Positions 9,117 through 17,966 of a stretch of 64,000 nt of DNA are shown here, one piece after another (position 1 is the first letter of the stretch; every line of letters starts with the position of its first letter). A program made the position numbers and the translations under genes. The stretch spans positions 62,001 to 126,000 of the forward strand of contig NZ_JABXWT010000010.1 in the NCBI RefSeq assembly GCF_013377785.1, written 5' to 3'. Below the pieces are notes generated by a model that had not been told where the DNA came from, searched no databases, and was given only the letters and a program-made list of their open reading frames with translations. The stretch comes from Ruegeria haliotis (GTDB lineage: Bacteria > Pseudomonadota > Alphaproteobacteria > Rhodobacterales > Rhodobacteraceae).

Positions 9117-9150
9117 AAGGCGGCCCGAATCCGGGGCCGCTTTCCCGTTT
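9117..9150 (+). terminator. Terminator-like hairpin in the gcrA leader, GANTC in loop
   Basis: A 10-bp stem (AAGGCGGCCC at 9117-9126 with GGGCCGCTTT at 9134-9143, one G-T pair) is followed by a T-rich tract, 15 nt before the gcrA start. The loop GAATCCG contains GAATC (9127-9131), a CcrM methylation site. A second GANTC (GATTC) lies at 9054-9058. No + strand gene ends here, so this may be a leader attenuator rather than the end of an upstream transcript. Confidence 0.6.
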
Positions 9151-9165
9151 TTTGAAAGGAAGCGC

Positions 9166-9735
9166 ATGTCCTGGACCGACGAGCGTGTTGAGCTGCTGAA
9201 GAAGATGTGGGGAGAGGGCCAATCGGCCAGCCAGATCGCCAAAGAACTGGGCGGTGTGACCCGCAACGCCGTGATCGGCAAGGTACATCGCCTGGGCCTG
9301 TCAAACCGCGCAACCGGCGCAAGCCCGGCCAAAGCCGAGCCCAAGGAAAAACCGGCCCCCGCACCCAAGGCCGAGGCCAAGCCCAAACCGGCACCCAAGA
9401 CCGAACCGGCACGCCCTGCCCCTGCGGCAGAGGCGAAACCGGCCATACCGGCGCGCCGTCAGATCATTCCAGCCGGTCAACCACTGCCTCCGCAGCCGTC
9501 GGCCAATGAAATCAGCCCCGAGGCGCTGGCCAAGGTCAACGAGATCGAGAAGAAGGCCAAGAAGCTGACGCTGATGGAACTGACCGAGAAGACCTGCAAA
9601 TGGCCCGTGGGTGACCCCGCGACCGAGGATTTCTGGTTCTGCGGCCTGCCTGTTGAGGCCGGAAAACCTTATTGCGAGGCGCATGTTGGCGTCGCATTCC
9701 AGCCCATGAGCTCGCGCCGCGACCGGCGGCGGTAA
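9166..9735 (+). CDS. gcrA: GcrA cell cycle regulator
   Basis: A 189-residue GcrA-family protein. In Caulobacter GcrA binds RNA polymerase sigma-70 and activates promoters carrying CcrM-methylated GANTC sites, linking replication to cell-cycle transcription. The N-terminal helix-turn-helix-like domain is clear (SWTDERVELLKKMW, then SASQIAKELGGVTRNAVIGK). A Pro/Ala/Lys-rich linker spans about 50-105, and the C-terminal sigma-binding region includes ELTEKTCKWPVGDP with conserved Cys residues. AAAGGA precedes the ATG. Two GANTC sites and a terminator-like hairpin lie upstream, suggesting methylation- or leader-dependent control. Confidence 0.95.
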   Translation: MSWTDERVELLKKMWGEGQSASQIAKELGGVTRNAVIGKVHRLGLSNRATGASPAKAEPKEKPAPAPKAEAKPKPAPKTEPARPAPAAEAKPAIPARRQIIPAGQPLPPQPSANEISPEALAKVNEIEKKAKKLTLMELTEKTCKWPVGDPATEDFWFCGLPVEAGKPYCEAHVGVAFQPMSSRRDRRR

Positions 9736-9741
9736 GAACCG

Positions 9742-10386
9742 ATGCGCCAGGTTCCGACAGCAATGGAGGATACCTGGCTGGCCCGGGCAAAACGACTGCT
9801 GGCGCTGGCCGAAACCGGCCAGCACTTTACGCACGATCCCTTTGACCGCGAACGCTATGACGAGATTGCCCAGATAGCTCGGGCCATGTTGGCAGATCTG
9901 GGCCAAGTGCCGCTGTCACGGATCGAGGGGCTGATTTCGGATCATGCGGGCGGATACGCCACCCCCAGCATTGATATTCGTGGCGCGGTGATCCGCGACG
10001 GTCGCATTCTGCTGGTGCGCGAGCGCAGCGACGGACTGTGGGCCATGCCGGGCGGATTTGCGGATATCGGTAGCTCTCCGGCGGAGAACATCGAACGTGA
10101 GGTGTGGGAAGAAGCTGGATTGCGGGTCCGGGCCCGGTATCTGTATGCGTTGCGCCACAAGGCGCGGCATCCTTACCCAGCGGACGTGCGGGATTTCTAC
10201 AAACTGTTCTTCATTTGCGACGACATCGACTCAGGTGCCCCGAAACCTGGCGCCGAAACCCACGAGGCTGCGTTCTTTGCTTCGGATGCCCTGCCTGAGT
10301 TATCCCTGACACGTAATCTCAGACAGGACGTAGAAGCGGCATTCCATAAGGCCGCCCCTGGTCCGGCCACGGTTCTATTCGACTGA
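9742..10386 (+). CDS. NUDIX hydrolase with N-terminal NUDIX_N domain
   Basis: A 214-residue protein. Residues 1-70 resemble the helical NUDIX_N domain (TWLARAKRLLALAETG, DPFDRERY). Residues 75-200 are a Nudix fold with its box at about 105-127, ending REVWEEAGL. Nudix enzymes hydrolyse nucleoside diphosphates linked to another moiety with Mg2+. The first Glu of the box is Ser at position 111, while the REVWEE metal-binding core is kept, so activity may be altered. It begins 6 nt after gcrA and is probably co-transcribed. Substrate unknown. Confidence 0.88.
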   Translation: MRQVPTAMEDTWLARAKRLLALAETGQHFTHDPFDRERYDEIAQIARAMLADLGQVPLSRIEGLISDHAGGYATPSIDIRGAVIRDGRILLVRERSDGLWAMPGGFADIGSSPAENIEREVWEEAGLRVRARYLYALRHKARHPYPADVRDFYKLFFICDDIDSGAPKPGAETHEAAFFASDALPELSLTRNLRQDVEAAFHKAAPGPATVLFD

Positions 10387-10395
10387 AACCCCGAC

Positions 10396-11472
10396 TTACT
10401 GTGCCGGATGCGAGGGAAATTCCGGCGACGGCACCCACCCGGGCAGATCATCAGGTGAGACCGAAACATGCAGGCATTCAGACTGGTCCCGACCAACCTT
10501 GCGATGCTTGCGCAGCAGGAAAATCTTACCCCAACCTCGCCATGTTCCAACCGATGTCGCATGCGCGTCGGTGGGAAAACGATCGCGCCAGCCTTCAGGC
10601 AGGGGCAAGCCGTGCAGCTCAGCTTTGTCCAGCATCCAGATCAAGGGAATGTTGCTGAGGGGGCGGGCTTGATCATAACCGTTCAATTGCCCGCCGATAT
10701 CGCCATGGGTGCCTCGGAACCAGACCTGTTCGACATGGCCTTTGAAGTCAGGCGTACAAGTCCACAACACCGGCTCGTACACCTCGCGCGTTTCGTCCAG
10801 CGCTATGGCGTGATAGCCGTGGCGGGTCGATGGGCCAAGCTGATGGTTGTGAAAGGCATGGCGGTCTTCAGCCCAGCGCCACAGCAGCGGCAGGCGCAGG
10901 CCCAGCGCCTTGACCGTATCCCAGACCCCGATCATTTCGACGGCGACGTCTTCGTGGCAGAACTGGCGGCGGAAATCACGGGCCGCCTTGCCGCTGGGGT
11001 TGCATTCGTAGTGGCGATAAGCCTGCTTGATGTTGCGTTCGGTCGCGTGTTCGGCTTTGAGCAGTCCGATCATGTCGATCACGCCCGCAAGGCTGCGCAC
11101 GCCGTAAGCGCCCCTTGAATATCCAATGAAAAAGATCCGGTCGCCGGGTTTGTATCGTGACGCGAGATAGCCATAGGCGCGGCGGATCTGGCGGTTGATG
11201 CCACGCCCCATCATCACATCCAGCGAGGATTTCCAATTTTCCCACTGTACGCCCGCCTCATAGAACACCGAGACCTTGCTACCCGCTTCGCAGCACAGCC
11301 TAAAAGTCTGGCCTGCGTGGGTCTCCAACCCCGGCTCTAGCGTGGACATGGTGCCATCAAGGATGATGACATGGCTGATGGGTTCGCGGTGGCGCGTTTC
11401 GGCGGAATGCTCGGACCGCAGAGGCCGTCCGAGCCATCCCAGTACCTTTTTACTCAGCCGCGACAGAACCAT
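10396..11472 (-). CDS. DUF2235 alpha/beta-hydrolase-like protein
   Basis: A 358-residue DUF2235 protein. It opens with the family's IILDGTMSTLEPG region near residue 37 and has a serine-hydrolase elbow GYSRG at 117-121 (Ser119), followed by conserved IGVWDTVKALG and a WFRGTHGDIGG segment with His. DUF2235 is the domain of Tle1-type phospholipase effectors, but many stand-alone members are uncharacterised. No type VI secretion gene or immunity gene is nearby. It overlaps the 3' end of the upstream molybdoenzyme gene by 23 nt, so the two are probably coupled. Confidence 0.85.
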   Translation of the reverse strand: MVLSRLSKKVLGWLGRPLRSEHSAETRHREPISHVIILDGTMSTLEPGLETHAGQTFRLCCEAGSKVSVFYEAGVQWENWKSSLDVMMGRGINRQIRRAYGYLASRYKPGDRIFFIGYSRGAYGVRSLAGVIDMIGLLKAEHATERNIKQAYRHYECNPSGKAARDFRRQFCHEDVAVEMIGVWDTVKALGLRLPLLWRWAEDRHAFHNHQLGPSTRHGYHAIALDETREVYEPVLWTCTPDFKGHVEQVWFRGTHGDIGGQLNGYDQARPLSNIPLIWMLDKAELHGLPLPEGWRDRFPTDAHATSVGTWRGWGKIFLLRKHRKVGRDQSECLHVSVSPDDLPGWVPSPEFPSHPAQ

Positions 11473-13741
11473 CGTTCAGCAATTCCCATACTTTGTGAGG
11501 TGTGAAAGGCATATCTGCCTGCCGCACCCCATAATCCCAGAGCGCATCCTGAACCGCATTTGCAACAGCGGCCAGCGCGCCCACGGTTCCAGCCTCGCCA
11601 CAGCCTTTCATGCCCATCGGGTTGGCCGTAGACGGAACCGGTGCCGAGGTAAACTTAATCATGGGTATGTCAGCCGCGCGGGGCAAGGCGTAATCCATGA
11701 ACGAAGCCGTGAGCAGTTGCCCCTCGGCATCATGCACAACATGTTCATTCAGTGCCTGACCGATGCCTTGAACCACACCGCCATGCACCTGCCCCTCGGC
11801 CAGTACAGGGTTGATAAGGTTACCGAAATCATCAACCACGGTGTAGCTGTCGACCCAAGTTTCACCGGTGAAGGAATCGATCACGACTTCGGCAACATGT
11901 GCACCGTTTGGATAGCTGCGCGCATCCAGATTGGCACGCGCCTCGTGCTGCAAAAGATCCGTGCGACCATCGGTGCGCGCCATATCCGCAGCCTCGGTCA
12001 GGGTTGGTGTCAGGTTCGACCCCGGCGCACGGAAGGTTTCATGGTCAAATGTCACATCGCTGTCCTCGACCCCCATCTTATCAGCAAGGTAGGGCACGAA
12101 TGCGGCGATCATTTTGTCGATCGTCACCAGAGTTGCGGTACTTTGCACTGTCACGGACCGAGACCCGCCGGTGCCGCCACCATGTGCCAGCCGGTCGGTA
12201 TCGCCCTGCACCACGGTGATGCGATCTGCCGGAATGCCCGCCTGATCGGACAAGAACTGGGCATAGACCGTTTCATGACCCTGCCCGTTCGACTGGGTGC
12301 CGACATAAAGGTTCACCGTGCCATCCTCGCAAAACTCCACCTTGGCGTTTTCGGAAGGGTCCCCCAAAATACTTTCGATATAGTAACAGAGCCCCTGCCC
12401 CCGGATCAGACCACGCCTCGCATCTTCGGCTTTACGGGCGGCAAAGCCTGCTGTCTGTTGCACCGCACGGCTAAGAACCATGTCGAAATCGCCAACGTCA
12501 TAGGTTTCGTCTGTGGCAGTCTTGTAGGGGAAATTATCGGGGCAAATGAAGTTCTTGCGGCGCAATTCCCACGGATCAACGCCGAGCTCGCGCGCGGCGC
12601 GGTCCATGACACGTTCGAGGACATAGATCGCCTCGGGGCGGCCTGCGCCACGATAGGCGTCGACCTGCGTGGTGTTGGTATAAAAACCTTCGACGCGCAG
12701 GTAAGTGGTTTGAACGTCGTAGACACCCATCAGAACTTTGCTGAACAAATCGGTCTGGATCGCCTGCCCAAAGTGGCTGTTGTAGGCGCCCAGATTGCAT
12801 TTGGAATGCACCCGGTAAGCGGTGATCTTATGGTTCTTGTCAAAGGCCAGTTCCGCCAGCGAAGTCAGGTCACGGCCATGGTGGTCGGACAGCATCGCCT
12901 CGGACCGATCCGACATCCAGTGGACCGGCTGGCCCAGTTTCATCGCGGCGACGGCAACCGAAAAGTACTCTGGGTATGGCATCACCTTCATCCCAAACCC
13001 GCCACCGACATCCGGGGTGGTGACGCGGATGGTATCGGGCTCCAATTTCAGTTTCTGCGCCAGTTGCGCCTTCATTGCCCAAACACCCTGCCCGCCATAG
13101 GCGAATTGCAACCGTCCGTCGGACCATATGGCCTGACACCCGCGCGGTTCAATCGAGCTGATGATCACCCGGTTATCGCGCACATTCAGCGATACGGTAT
13201 GGGCCGCGGTCTGAAAGGCGGTCTCGGTCGCGGCCTCGTCGCCCAGCCCCCAGTCAAAGGCACGGTTGTCGGGGGCCTCGGCATGTAGGGTCTCGCCGCC
13301 CGGGGCGAGGTCGATTTTGGCGGGCAGATCGTCCGTGTCCAACCAGATCAGCTCAACCGCGTCGCGCGCCTGCATCAGCGTTTCGGCGATCACGACGGCC
13401 ACCGGCTCGCCAACAAAGCGGACGCGATCTTTGGCCAGCATATGGCGCGCAGGCGCGGCGCCTTGCGTCCCGTCCCGGTTGGGAACCGTGGCCGCGTTCA
13501 TCACCGTGTCGATGCCCGAAGCCGCCAGATCCTCCAACGTCATGACCAGATGCACCCCTTCGGCCTTACGCGCGGCATCAAGATCCAGCGATGTGATCTC
13601 TCCATGTGCCACGGGACTGCGGAAGAAGGCCGCAAATAACGCGCTTTCAGGCACGGTATCGTCCATGTAGCGCCCCTGCCCGGTCAGAAACCTTTGATCC
13701 TCGGTCCGTTTGACGGGCTGGCTTTTGCCGAACTTTTCCAT
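11450..13741 (-). CDS. Xanthine dehydrogenase family molybdopterin-binding subunit (CoxL-like, form II)
   Basis: A 763-residue large subunit of the molybdenum hydroxylase family. It has the aldehyde-oxidase a/b hammerhead domain (about 20-130) and the molybdopterin-binding domains. The active-site loop reads AYRGAGR (362-368), the form II signature, and not the AYRCSFR of true aerobic CO dehydrogenase. The catalytic Glu lies in GCGEAGT near the C-terminus. AGGAGG precedes the ATG. The partner genes for the FAD subunit (CoxM) and 2Fe-2S subunit (CoxS) are not adjacent, so it is an orphan here. Substrate unknown; CO oxidation should not be assumed. Confidence 0.92.
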   Translation of the reverse strand: MEKFGKSQPVKRTEDQRFLTGQGRYMDDTVPESALFAAFFRSPVAHGEITSLDLDAARKAEGVHLVMTLEDLAASGIDTVMNAATVPNRDGTQGAAPARHMLAKDRVRFVGEPVAVVIAETLMQARDAVELIWLDTDDLPAKIDLAPGGETLHAEAPDNRAFDWGLGDEAATETAFQTAAHTVSLNVRDNRVIISSIEPRGCQAIWSDGRLQFAYGGQGVWAMKAQLAQKLKLEPDTIRVTTPDVGGGFGMKVMPYPEYFSVAVAAMKLGQPVHWMSDRSEAMLSDHHGRDLTSLAELAFDKNHKITAYRVHSKCNLGAYNSHFGQAIQTDLFSKVLMGVYDVQTTYLRVEGFYTNTTQVDAYRGAGRPEAIYVLERVMDRAARELGVDPWELRRKNFICPDNFPYKTATDETYDVGDFDMVLSRAVQQTAGFAARKAEDARRGLIRGQGLCYYIESILGDPSENAKVEFCEDGTVNLYVGTQSNGQGHETVYAQFLSDQAGIPADRITVVQGDTDRLAHGGGTGGSRSVTVQSTATLVTIDKMIAAFVPYLADKMGVEDSDVTFDHETFRAPGSNLTPTLTEAADMARTDGRTDLLQHEARANLDARSYPNGAHVAEVVIDSFTGETWVDSYTVVDDFGNLINPVLAEGQVHGGVVQGIGQALNEHVVHDAEGQLLTASFMDYALPRAADIPMIKFTSAPVPSTANPMGMKGCGEAGTVGALAAVANAVQDALWDYGVRQADMPFTPHKVWELLNDGSVAAE

Positions 13742-13856
13742 GGGGGTTCCTCCTGCGCGATCTCGTGGGCGACCGTAGCCCGTGCGTTAGGGAAGTCCAG
13801 AAGGTCGCGGAAAATTTGAATTTTACTGACGGCGCTGTTCGGTTAGCCTTAGCGCT

Positions 13857-14585
13857 ATGACATGGACGCATGAGACCGTTTTCCCCTTCACCGCCCCATT
13901 GACCACCGGGCATGAGACCACCCATGACGTATACGTCGGAGGCGACGGGCCGCCGATCATGATCATGCAGGAATTGCCGGGGATCGGGCCGGAAACGCTG
14001 GAACTGGCGCAACGGCTTAACGCATCGGGGTTTCGCATTTACCTGCCGCATCTGTTTGGCACCTTTGGCGAGACAGAGACCGGAAAGAACTTTGCCCGGC
14101 TGTTCTGTGTCCGGCGCGAATTCAACATATTCGCCCGAGGTAAACAGAGCCCGGTTGCAGGCTGGATGCGCGCCCTGGCGCGTGAAATCAAAACCCGCGA
14201 AGACAGCGCGGGCGTCGGCGTCATCGGCATGTGCCTCACTGGCAGTTTTGCCCTGACACTGATGGCCGAGGACGCGGTATTAGGTGGTGTGGCCAGCCAG
14301 CCTGCCTTGCCGATACTGGGCGGTGACAGGTTGCACATGAGCAAGCAGGACATCGGAGAAGCCTCGCTTGGCATGGCCGCAAAAGGGCCCGGTCTGGCTA
14401 TGCGGTTTGCCGAAGACAAGATGTCCCCGGAGCGGCTGATGCAATCTCTGGAGAACGCCTTTGGCGGGCTTTTGCAAACCGCCGAATTTCCGGGCAAGGG
14501 CCATTCCCTGCTAACGCTGGATTTCCACGATCCGGCTTATCAGCGCGTGGATGCCTATTTCAAAGCGCGCTTTGACATGACCTGA
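13857..14585 (+). CDS. Dienelactone hydrolase family protein
   Basis: A 242-residue alpha/beta hydrolase of the dienelactone hydrolase family. The nucleophile is Cys126 in GMCLTG, as in true dienelactone hydrolases, and a His stands in KGHSLLT near residue 215. The oxyanion region is QELPGIGPE near 38-46. The family opens cyclic enol-lactones in aromatic degradation, but no catechol pathway genes are here apart from the distant intradiol-like protein at 2391. It lies between the divergent molybdoenzyme gene and valS. Confidence 0.85.
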   Translation: MTWTHETVFPFTAPLTTGHETTHDVYVGGDGPPIMIMQELPGIGPETLELAQRLNASGFRIYLPHLFGTFGETETGKNFARLFCVRREFNIFARGKQSPVAGWMRALAREIKTREDSAGVGVIGMCLTGSFALTLMAEDAVLGGVASQPALPILGGDRLHMSKQDIGEASLGMAAKGPGLAMRFAEDKMSPERLMQSLENAFGGLLQTAEFPGKGHSLLTLDFHDPAYQRVDAYFKARFDMT

Positions 14586-14665
14586 TCGCACGGGCACCCT
14601 TCCCCTTCCTTCATCCATTCGCTATTGCAGTCGCTGACCCGAATTTGATGACGCAGGACGCACCC

Positions 14666-17600
14666 ATGGCGATGGAAAAGACATTCAACGCGGCCGAGGC
14701 CGAGGCCCGTATCTATGAGGCCTGGGAACAGACCGGAGCCTTCAAAGCAGGCGCGAACAGATCGCGCGAGGAAAGCTTTACCATCATGATCCCGCCACCC
14801 AACGTGACGGGCGCGCTGCATGTGGGCCACGCGTTCAACAACACGCTGCAGGACATCCTGATCCGATGGCACCGCATGCGCGGCTTTGACACACTGTGGC
14901 AGCCCGGTCAGGACCATGCAGGCATCGCCACGCAGATGCAGGTGGAAAAGATGCTGGCCGCGACCCAGCAGCCAGGCCGGCGTGAACTGGGGCGCGAAGC
15001 GTTTCTGGACAAGGTCTGGGAGTGGAAGGGCGAATATGGCGGCACCATCATTGAACAGCTGAAACGTCTGGGTTCAAGCTGTGATTGGGATCGCAATGCC
15101 TTCACCATGGCAGGCGCGCCGCGTGATCCGCGCACGGGCCACGAGAATTCCGCAAACTTCCATGATGCGGTGATCAAGGTCTTTGTTGAGATGTACAACA
15201 AGGGTTTGATCTATCGTGGCAAGCGGTTGGTCAATTGGGACCCGCATTTCGAGACCGCTATCTCGGACCTTGAGGTCGAGAATATCGAAACACCGGGCCA
15301 CATGTGGCACTTCAAATACCCATTGGCGGGCGGTGAGACATATGAGTATTTGGAAAAAGATGAAGATGGGAATGTGATCTTCCGCGAAGAGCGGGATTAT
15401 ATTTCCATTGCGACGACGCGCCCTGAAACCATGCTGGGCGACGGTGCGGTGGCGGTTCATCCGTCGGATGAACGCTACGCGCCAATCATTGGGAAACTTT
15501 GCGAAATTCCGGTTGGACCGAAAGAGCATCGCCGTCAGATCCCGATCATCACCGATGAGTACCCGGACCCAGACTTTGGCTCGGGTGCGGTGAAGATCAC
15601 CGGGGCGCATGACTTCAACGACAACATGGTCGCCAAGCGCGGCGGCATTCCGATGTACCGCCTGATGGACACGCGCGGCGCGATGCGGGCCGATGGCGCG
15701 CCCTATGCCGAAGAGGCAGGCAAGGCGCAGGAATACGCGCGTGGGCGTGAGTTCACCGAGAATGAGATCGACGCGATCAACCTGATCCCCGATCACCTGC
15801 GTGGGCTCGACCGGTTCGAGGCGCGAGCGAAAGTCGTGGAAGAGATCACTGCGGATGGTCTGGCCGTCATGACCCGCGCGGATGATCCACGTCTGGGCTC
15901 GACCGCTTTGAAGCCGGATCACGAAGGGGCCGATAAGCAGGTCCCACTGGTCGAGAGTAAACCGATCATGCAGCCCTTCGGCGACCGCTCGAAAGTGGTC
16001 ATCGAGCCGATGTTTACCGACCAGTGGTTCGTCGACGCCGAGAAGGTCGTCGGCCCCGCGCTGGACGCGGTCAAGGACGGCACGGTCAAGATCATCCCCG
16101 AGTCGGGCGAGAAAACCTATTACCACTGGCTGGAAAATATCGAGCCCTGGTGCATCTCGCGCCAGCTGTGGTGGGGACATCAGATTCCGGTTTGGTACGG
16201 TCTCGATCTTTCCGCAGACAATTTCATGGATGATGAGAACGACGGCGACCTTGACCTGGTCGAACTCGGTCGTTTGTTGAACGAAGGCGGCATGTTGCAC
16301 CGTGGCAATGTCATGGAATGCGCGTCGAGCTTTGACGCTGTTGTCGAAAAATTCCTTGATGACAATGCAAACATCCCCAGCCCGCTGAGCCATGCAACCG
16401 TTGTTGAAGTTGCTGACAAACATGAGGCGATCCATCAGTTCGCTGAGAGTCTCGCCCAGTATGCCGTAGAGCAAGATCCAACCAAACTGGTCTATCCGGT
16501 TTGGCGCGACCCTGACGTCCTCGACACTTGGTTCTCGTCCGGCCTCTGGCCTATCGGCACGCTGGGCTGGCCCGAACAGACCGAGGAATTGGAGCGCTAC
16601 TTCCCCACCGATGTACTGATCACCGGCGCGGATATCCTGTTCTTCTGGGTTGCCCGGATGATGATGATGCAACTGGCGGTGGTGAACGAAATCCCATTCC
16701 ACACCGTCTACCTGCACACGCTCGTCCGTGACGAGAAGGGCAAGAAGATGTCCAAGACGACAGGCAACGTCATCGATCCGCTGGAAATCGTGGACGAGTT
16801 CGGCGCCGACGCGCTGCGGTTTACCAACGCCTCGATGGCGGCAATTGGCGGCGTGCTGAAACTGTCCCGCGAACGCATCACCGGTTATCGCAACTTCGGC
16901 ACCAAGCTGTGGAACGCGGTGCGCTTTGCCGAGATGAACGAGGTCTTTACCGACGCAGTTCCGCGACTGGATGTGGCTGACCTGAAACCCAAAGCCGCAG
17001 TGAACCGTTGGATCATCGGCGAAACCGCCCGCGTGCGCGAAGAGGTCGACGCGGCGCTGGAAAGCTATCGTTTCAACGACGCCGCCAACGGGCTTTACGC
17101 CTTCGTCTGGGGCAAGGTCTGCGACTGGTATGTGGAGCTGTCCAAACCGCTGCTGCAGGGCGATGACGCCGAGGCACAGGCCGAGACCCGCGCCACCATG
17201 CGCTGGGTTCTGGATCAGTGCATGGTTCTGTTGCACCCAATCATGCCCTTCGTCACCGAGGAACTATGGAGCTTGACGGGCGACCGCGCCAAGATGATTG
17301 TCCATGCCGATTGGCCCACTTATGGCAGCGACTTGATCGACGCCGAAGCGGAACGCGAGATGAACTGGGTGATCTCCGTGATCGAAAATACCCGCTCGGC
17401 TCGCGCGCAGATGCGAGTTCCGGCAGGTCTTTACGTGCCGATGTTGGTGACGAAAATCGACGCGCATGGGCAGGCCGCATGGGACCGCAATGAAGCACTG
17501 ATCAAACGTCTGGCTCGGATCGACAGCCTCACCGAGTCGGATGAGCTGCCCAAAGGTACCATCTCGATTGCTGCCCCCGGCGCCAGCTTTGGCCTGCCGT

Positions 17601-17824
17601 TGGCGGATATCATCGACATCGACGCTGAAAAGGAAAGGTTGGAGAAAGCCAAAGGCAAGCTGGCCAAAGAACTAGGCGGCCTGCGCGGGCGTCTGAACAA
17701 CCCCAAATTCGTGGCCTCGGCCCCGGAAGAGGTTGTCGCAGAGGCCAAAGCCAACCTCGCCGCCCGCGAAGAGGAAGAAGCGAAACTGAACGAGGCGCTG
17801 GCCCGTCTGGCCGAGATCGCCTGA
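14666..17824 (+). CDS. valS: Valyl-tRNA synthetase, enlarged
   Basis: Charges tRNA-Val with valine. The class I signatures are present: HVGH at 52-55 and KMSK at 694-697, with the editing domain ([11 protein letters not shown]) between and a C-terminal coiled coil. At 1052 residues it is about 100 longer than the E. coli enzyme. The main extra segment lies between WYG (about 510) and [11 protein letters not shown] (about 615), roughly 70 residues more than in E. coli ValS. A smaller addition, [11 protein letters not shown] near residue 228, is encoded by DNA that matches a dispersed repeat. I prefer the ATG at 14666 (AGGA 7 nt upstream); an ATG at 14648 is possible. A strong terminator follows. 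Confidence 0.96.
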   Translation: MAMEKTFNAAEAEARIYEAWEQTGAFKAGANRSREESFTIMIPPPNVTGALHVGHAFNNTLQDILIRWHRMRGFDTLWQPGQDHAGIATQMQVEKMLAATQQPGRRELGREAFLDKVWEWKGEYGGTIIEQLKRLGSSCDWDRNAFTMAGAPRDPRTGHENSANFHDAVIKVFVEMYNKGLIYRGKRLVNWDPHFETAISDLEVENIETPGHMWHFKYPLAGGETYEYLEKDEDGNVIFREERDYISIATTRPETMLGDGAVAVHPSDERYAPIIGKLCEIPVGPKEHRRQIPIITDEYPDPDFGSGAVKITGAHDFNDNMVAKRGGIPMYRLMDTRGAMRADGAPYAEEAGKAQEYARGREFTENEIDAINLIPDHLRGLDRFEARAKVVEEITADGLAVMTRADDPRLGSTALKPDHEGADKQVPLVESKPIMQPFGDRSKVVIEPMFTDQWFVDAEKVVGPALDAVKDGTVKIIPESGEKTYYHWLENIEPWCISRQLWWGHQIPVWYGLDLSADNFMDDENDGDLDLVELGRLLNEGGMLHRGNVMECASSFDAVVEKFLDDNANIPSPLSHATVVEVADKHEAIHQFAESLAQYAVEQDPTKLVYPVWRDPDVLDTWFSSGLWPIGTLGWPEQTEELERYFPTDVLITGADILFFWVARMMMMQLAVVNEIPFHTVYLHTLVRDEKGKKMSKTTGNVIDPLEIVDEFGADALRFTNASMAAIGGVLKLSRERITGYRNFGTKLWNAVRFAEMNEVFTDAVPRLDVADLKPKAAVNRWIIGETARVREEVDAALESYRFNDAANGLYAFVWGKVCDWYVELSKPLLQGDDAEAQAETRATMRWVLDQCMVLLHPIMPFVTEELWSLTGDRAKMIVHADWPTYGSDLIDAEAEREMNWVISVIENTRSARAQMRVPAGLYVPMLVTKIDAHGQAAWDRNEALIKRLARIDSLTESDELPKGTISIAAPGASFGLPLADIIDIDAEKERLEKAKGKLAKELGGLRGRLNNPKFVASAPEEVVAEAKANLAAREEEEAKLNEALARLAEIA
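15344..15364 (+). repeat. Dispersed 21-bp repeat, copy 2 (inside valS coding sequence)
   Basis: Twenty of 21 bases match the intergenic copy at 4495-4515. It is read in frame as part of the ValS segment [11 protein letters not shown], at a point where E. coli ValS is shorter. The match may be chance, or a repeat captured as coding sequence. Confidence 0.5.
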
Positions 17825-17826
17825 CC

Positions 17827-17847
17827 TTCACCTTTTCGAAAATACTC
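17827..17847 (-). repeat. Dispersed 21-bp repeat, copy 3 (after valS)
   Basis: Read on the minus strand this is GAGTATTTT...GGTGAA, 18 of 21 identical to copy 1. It sits 2 nt after the valS stop and before the valS terminator. Confidence 0.5.
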
Positions 17848-17855
17848 AAATCCCG

Positions 17856-17888
17856 AACCCCGCCGCGTATGCAACGGCGGGGTTTTCC
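17856..17888 (+). terminator. Rho-independent terminator of valS
   Basis: A 10-bp perfect stem (AACCCCGCCG with CGGCGGGGTT), a 9-nt loop, then TTTT within TTCCTTTG. It lies 32 nt after the valS stop. Confidence 0.88.
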
Positions 17889-17966
17889 TTTGCCTCAACC
17901 CCTTTTGGCCCTGTTCACAGCAGTTTGCGATTGTTAGCAATTGCGGGTGGTAACCCCGAGGACGCA

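Noticed and set aside
11276..13288. 670-residue + strand open frame
   Set aside because: It lies opposite the CoxL-like gene, which has clear motifs and AGGAGG. The frame is a GC-rich shadow with no recognisable domain.
15074..17236. 720-residue minus strand open frame
   Set aside because: It is antisense to valS and arises from third-position GC bias; no motif is seen.
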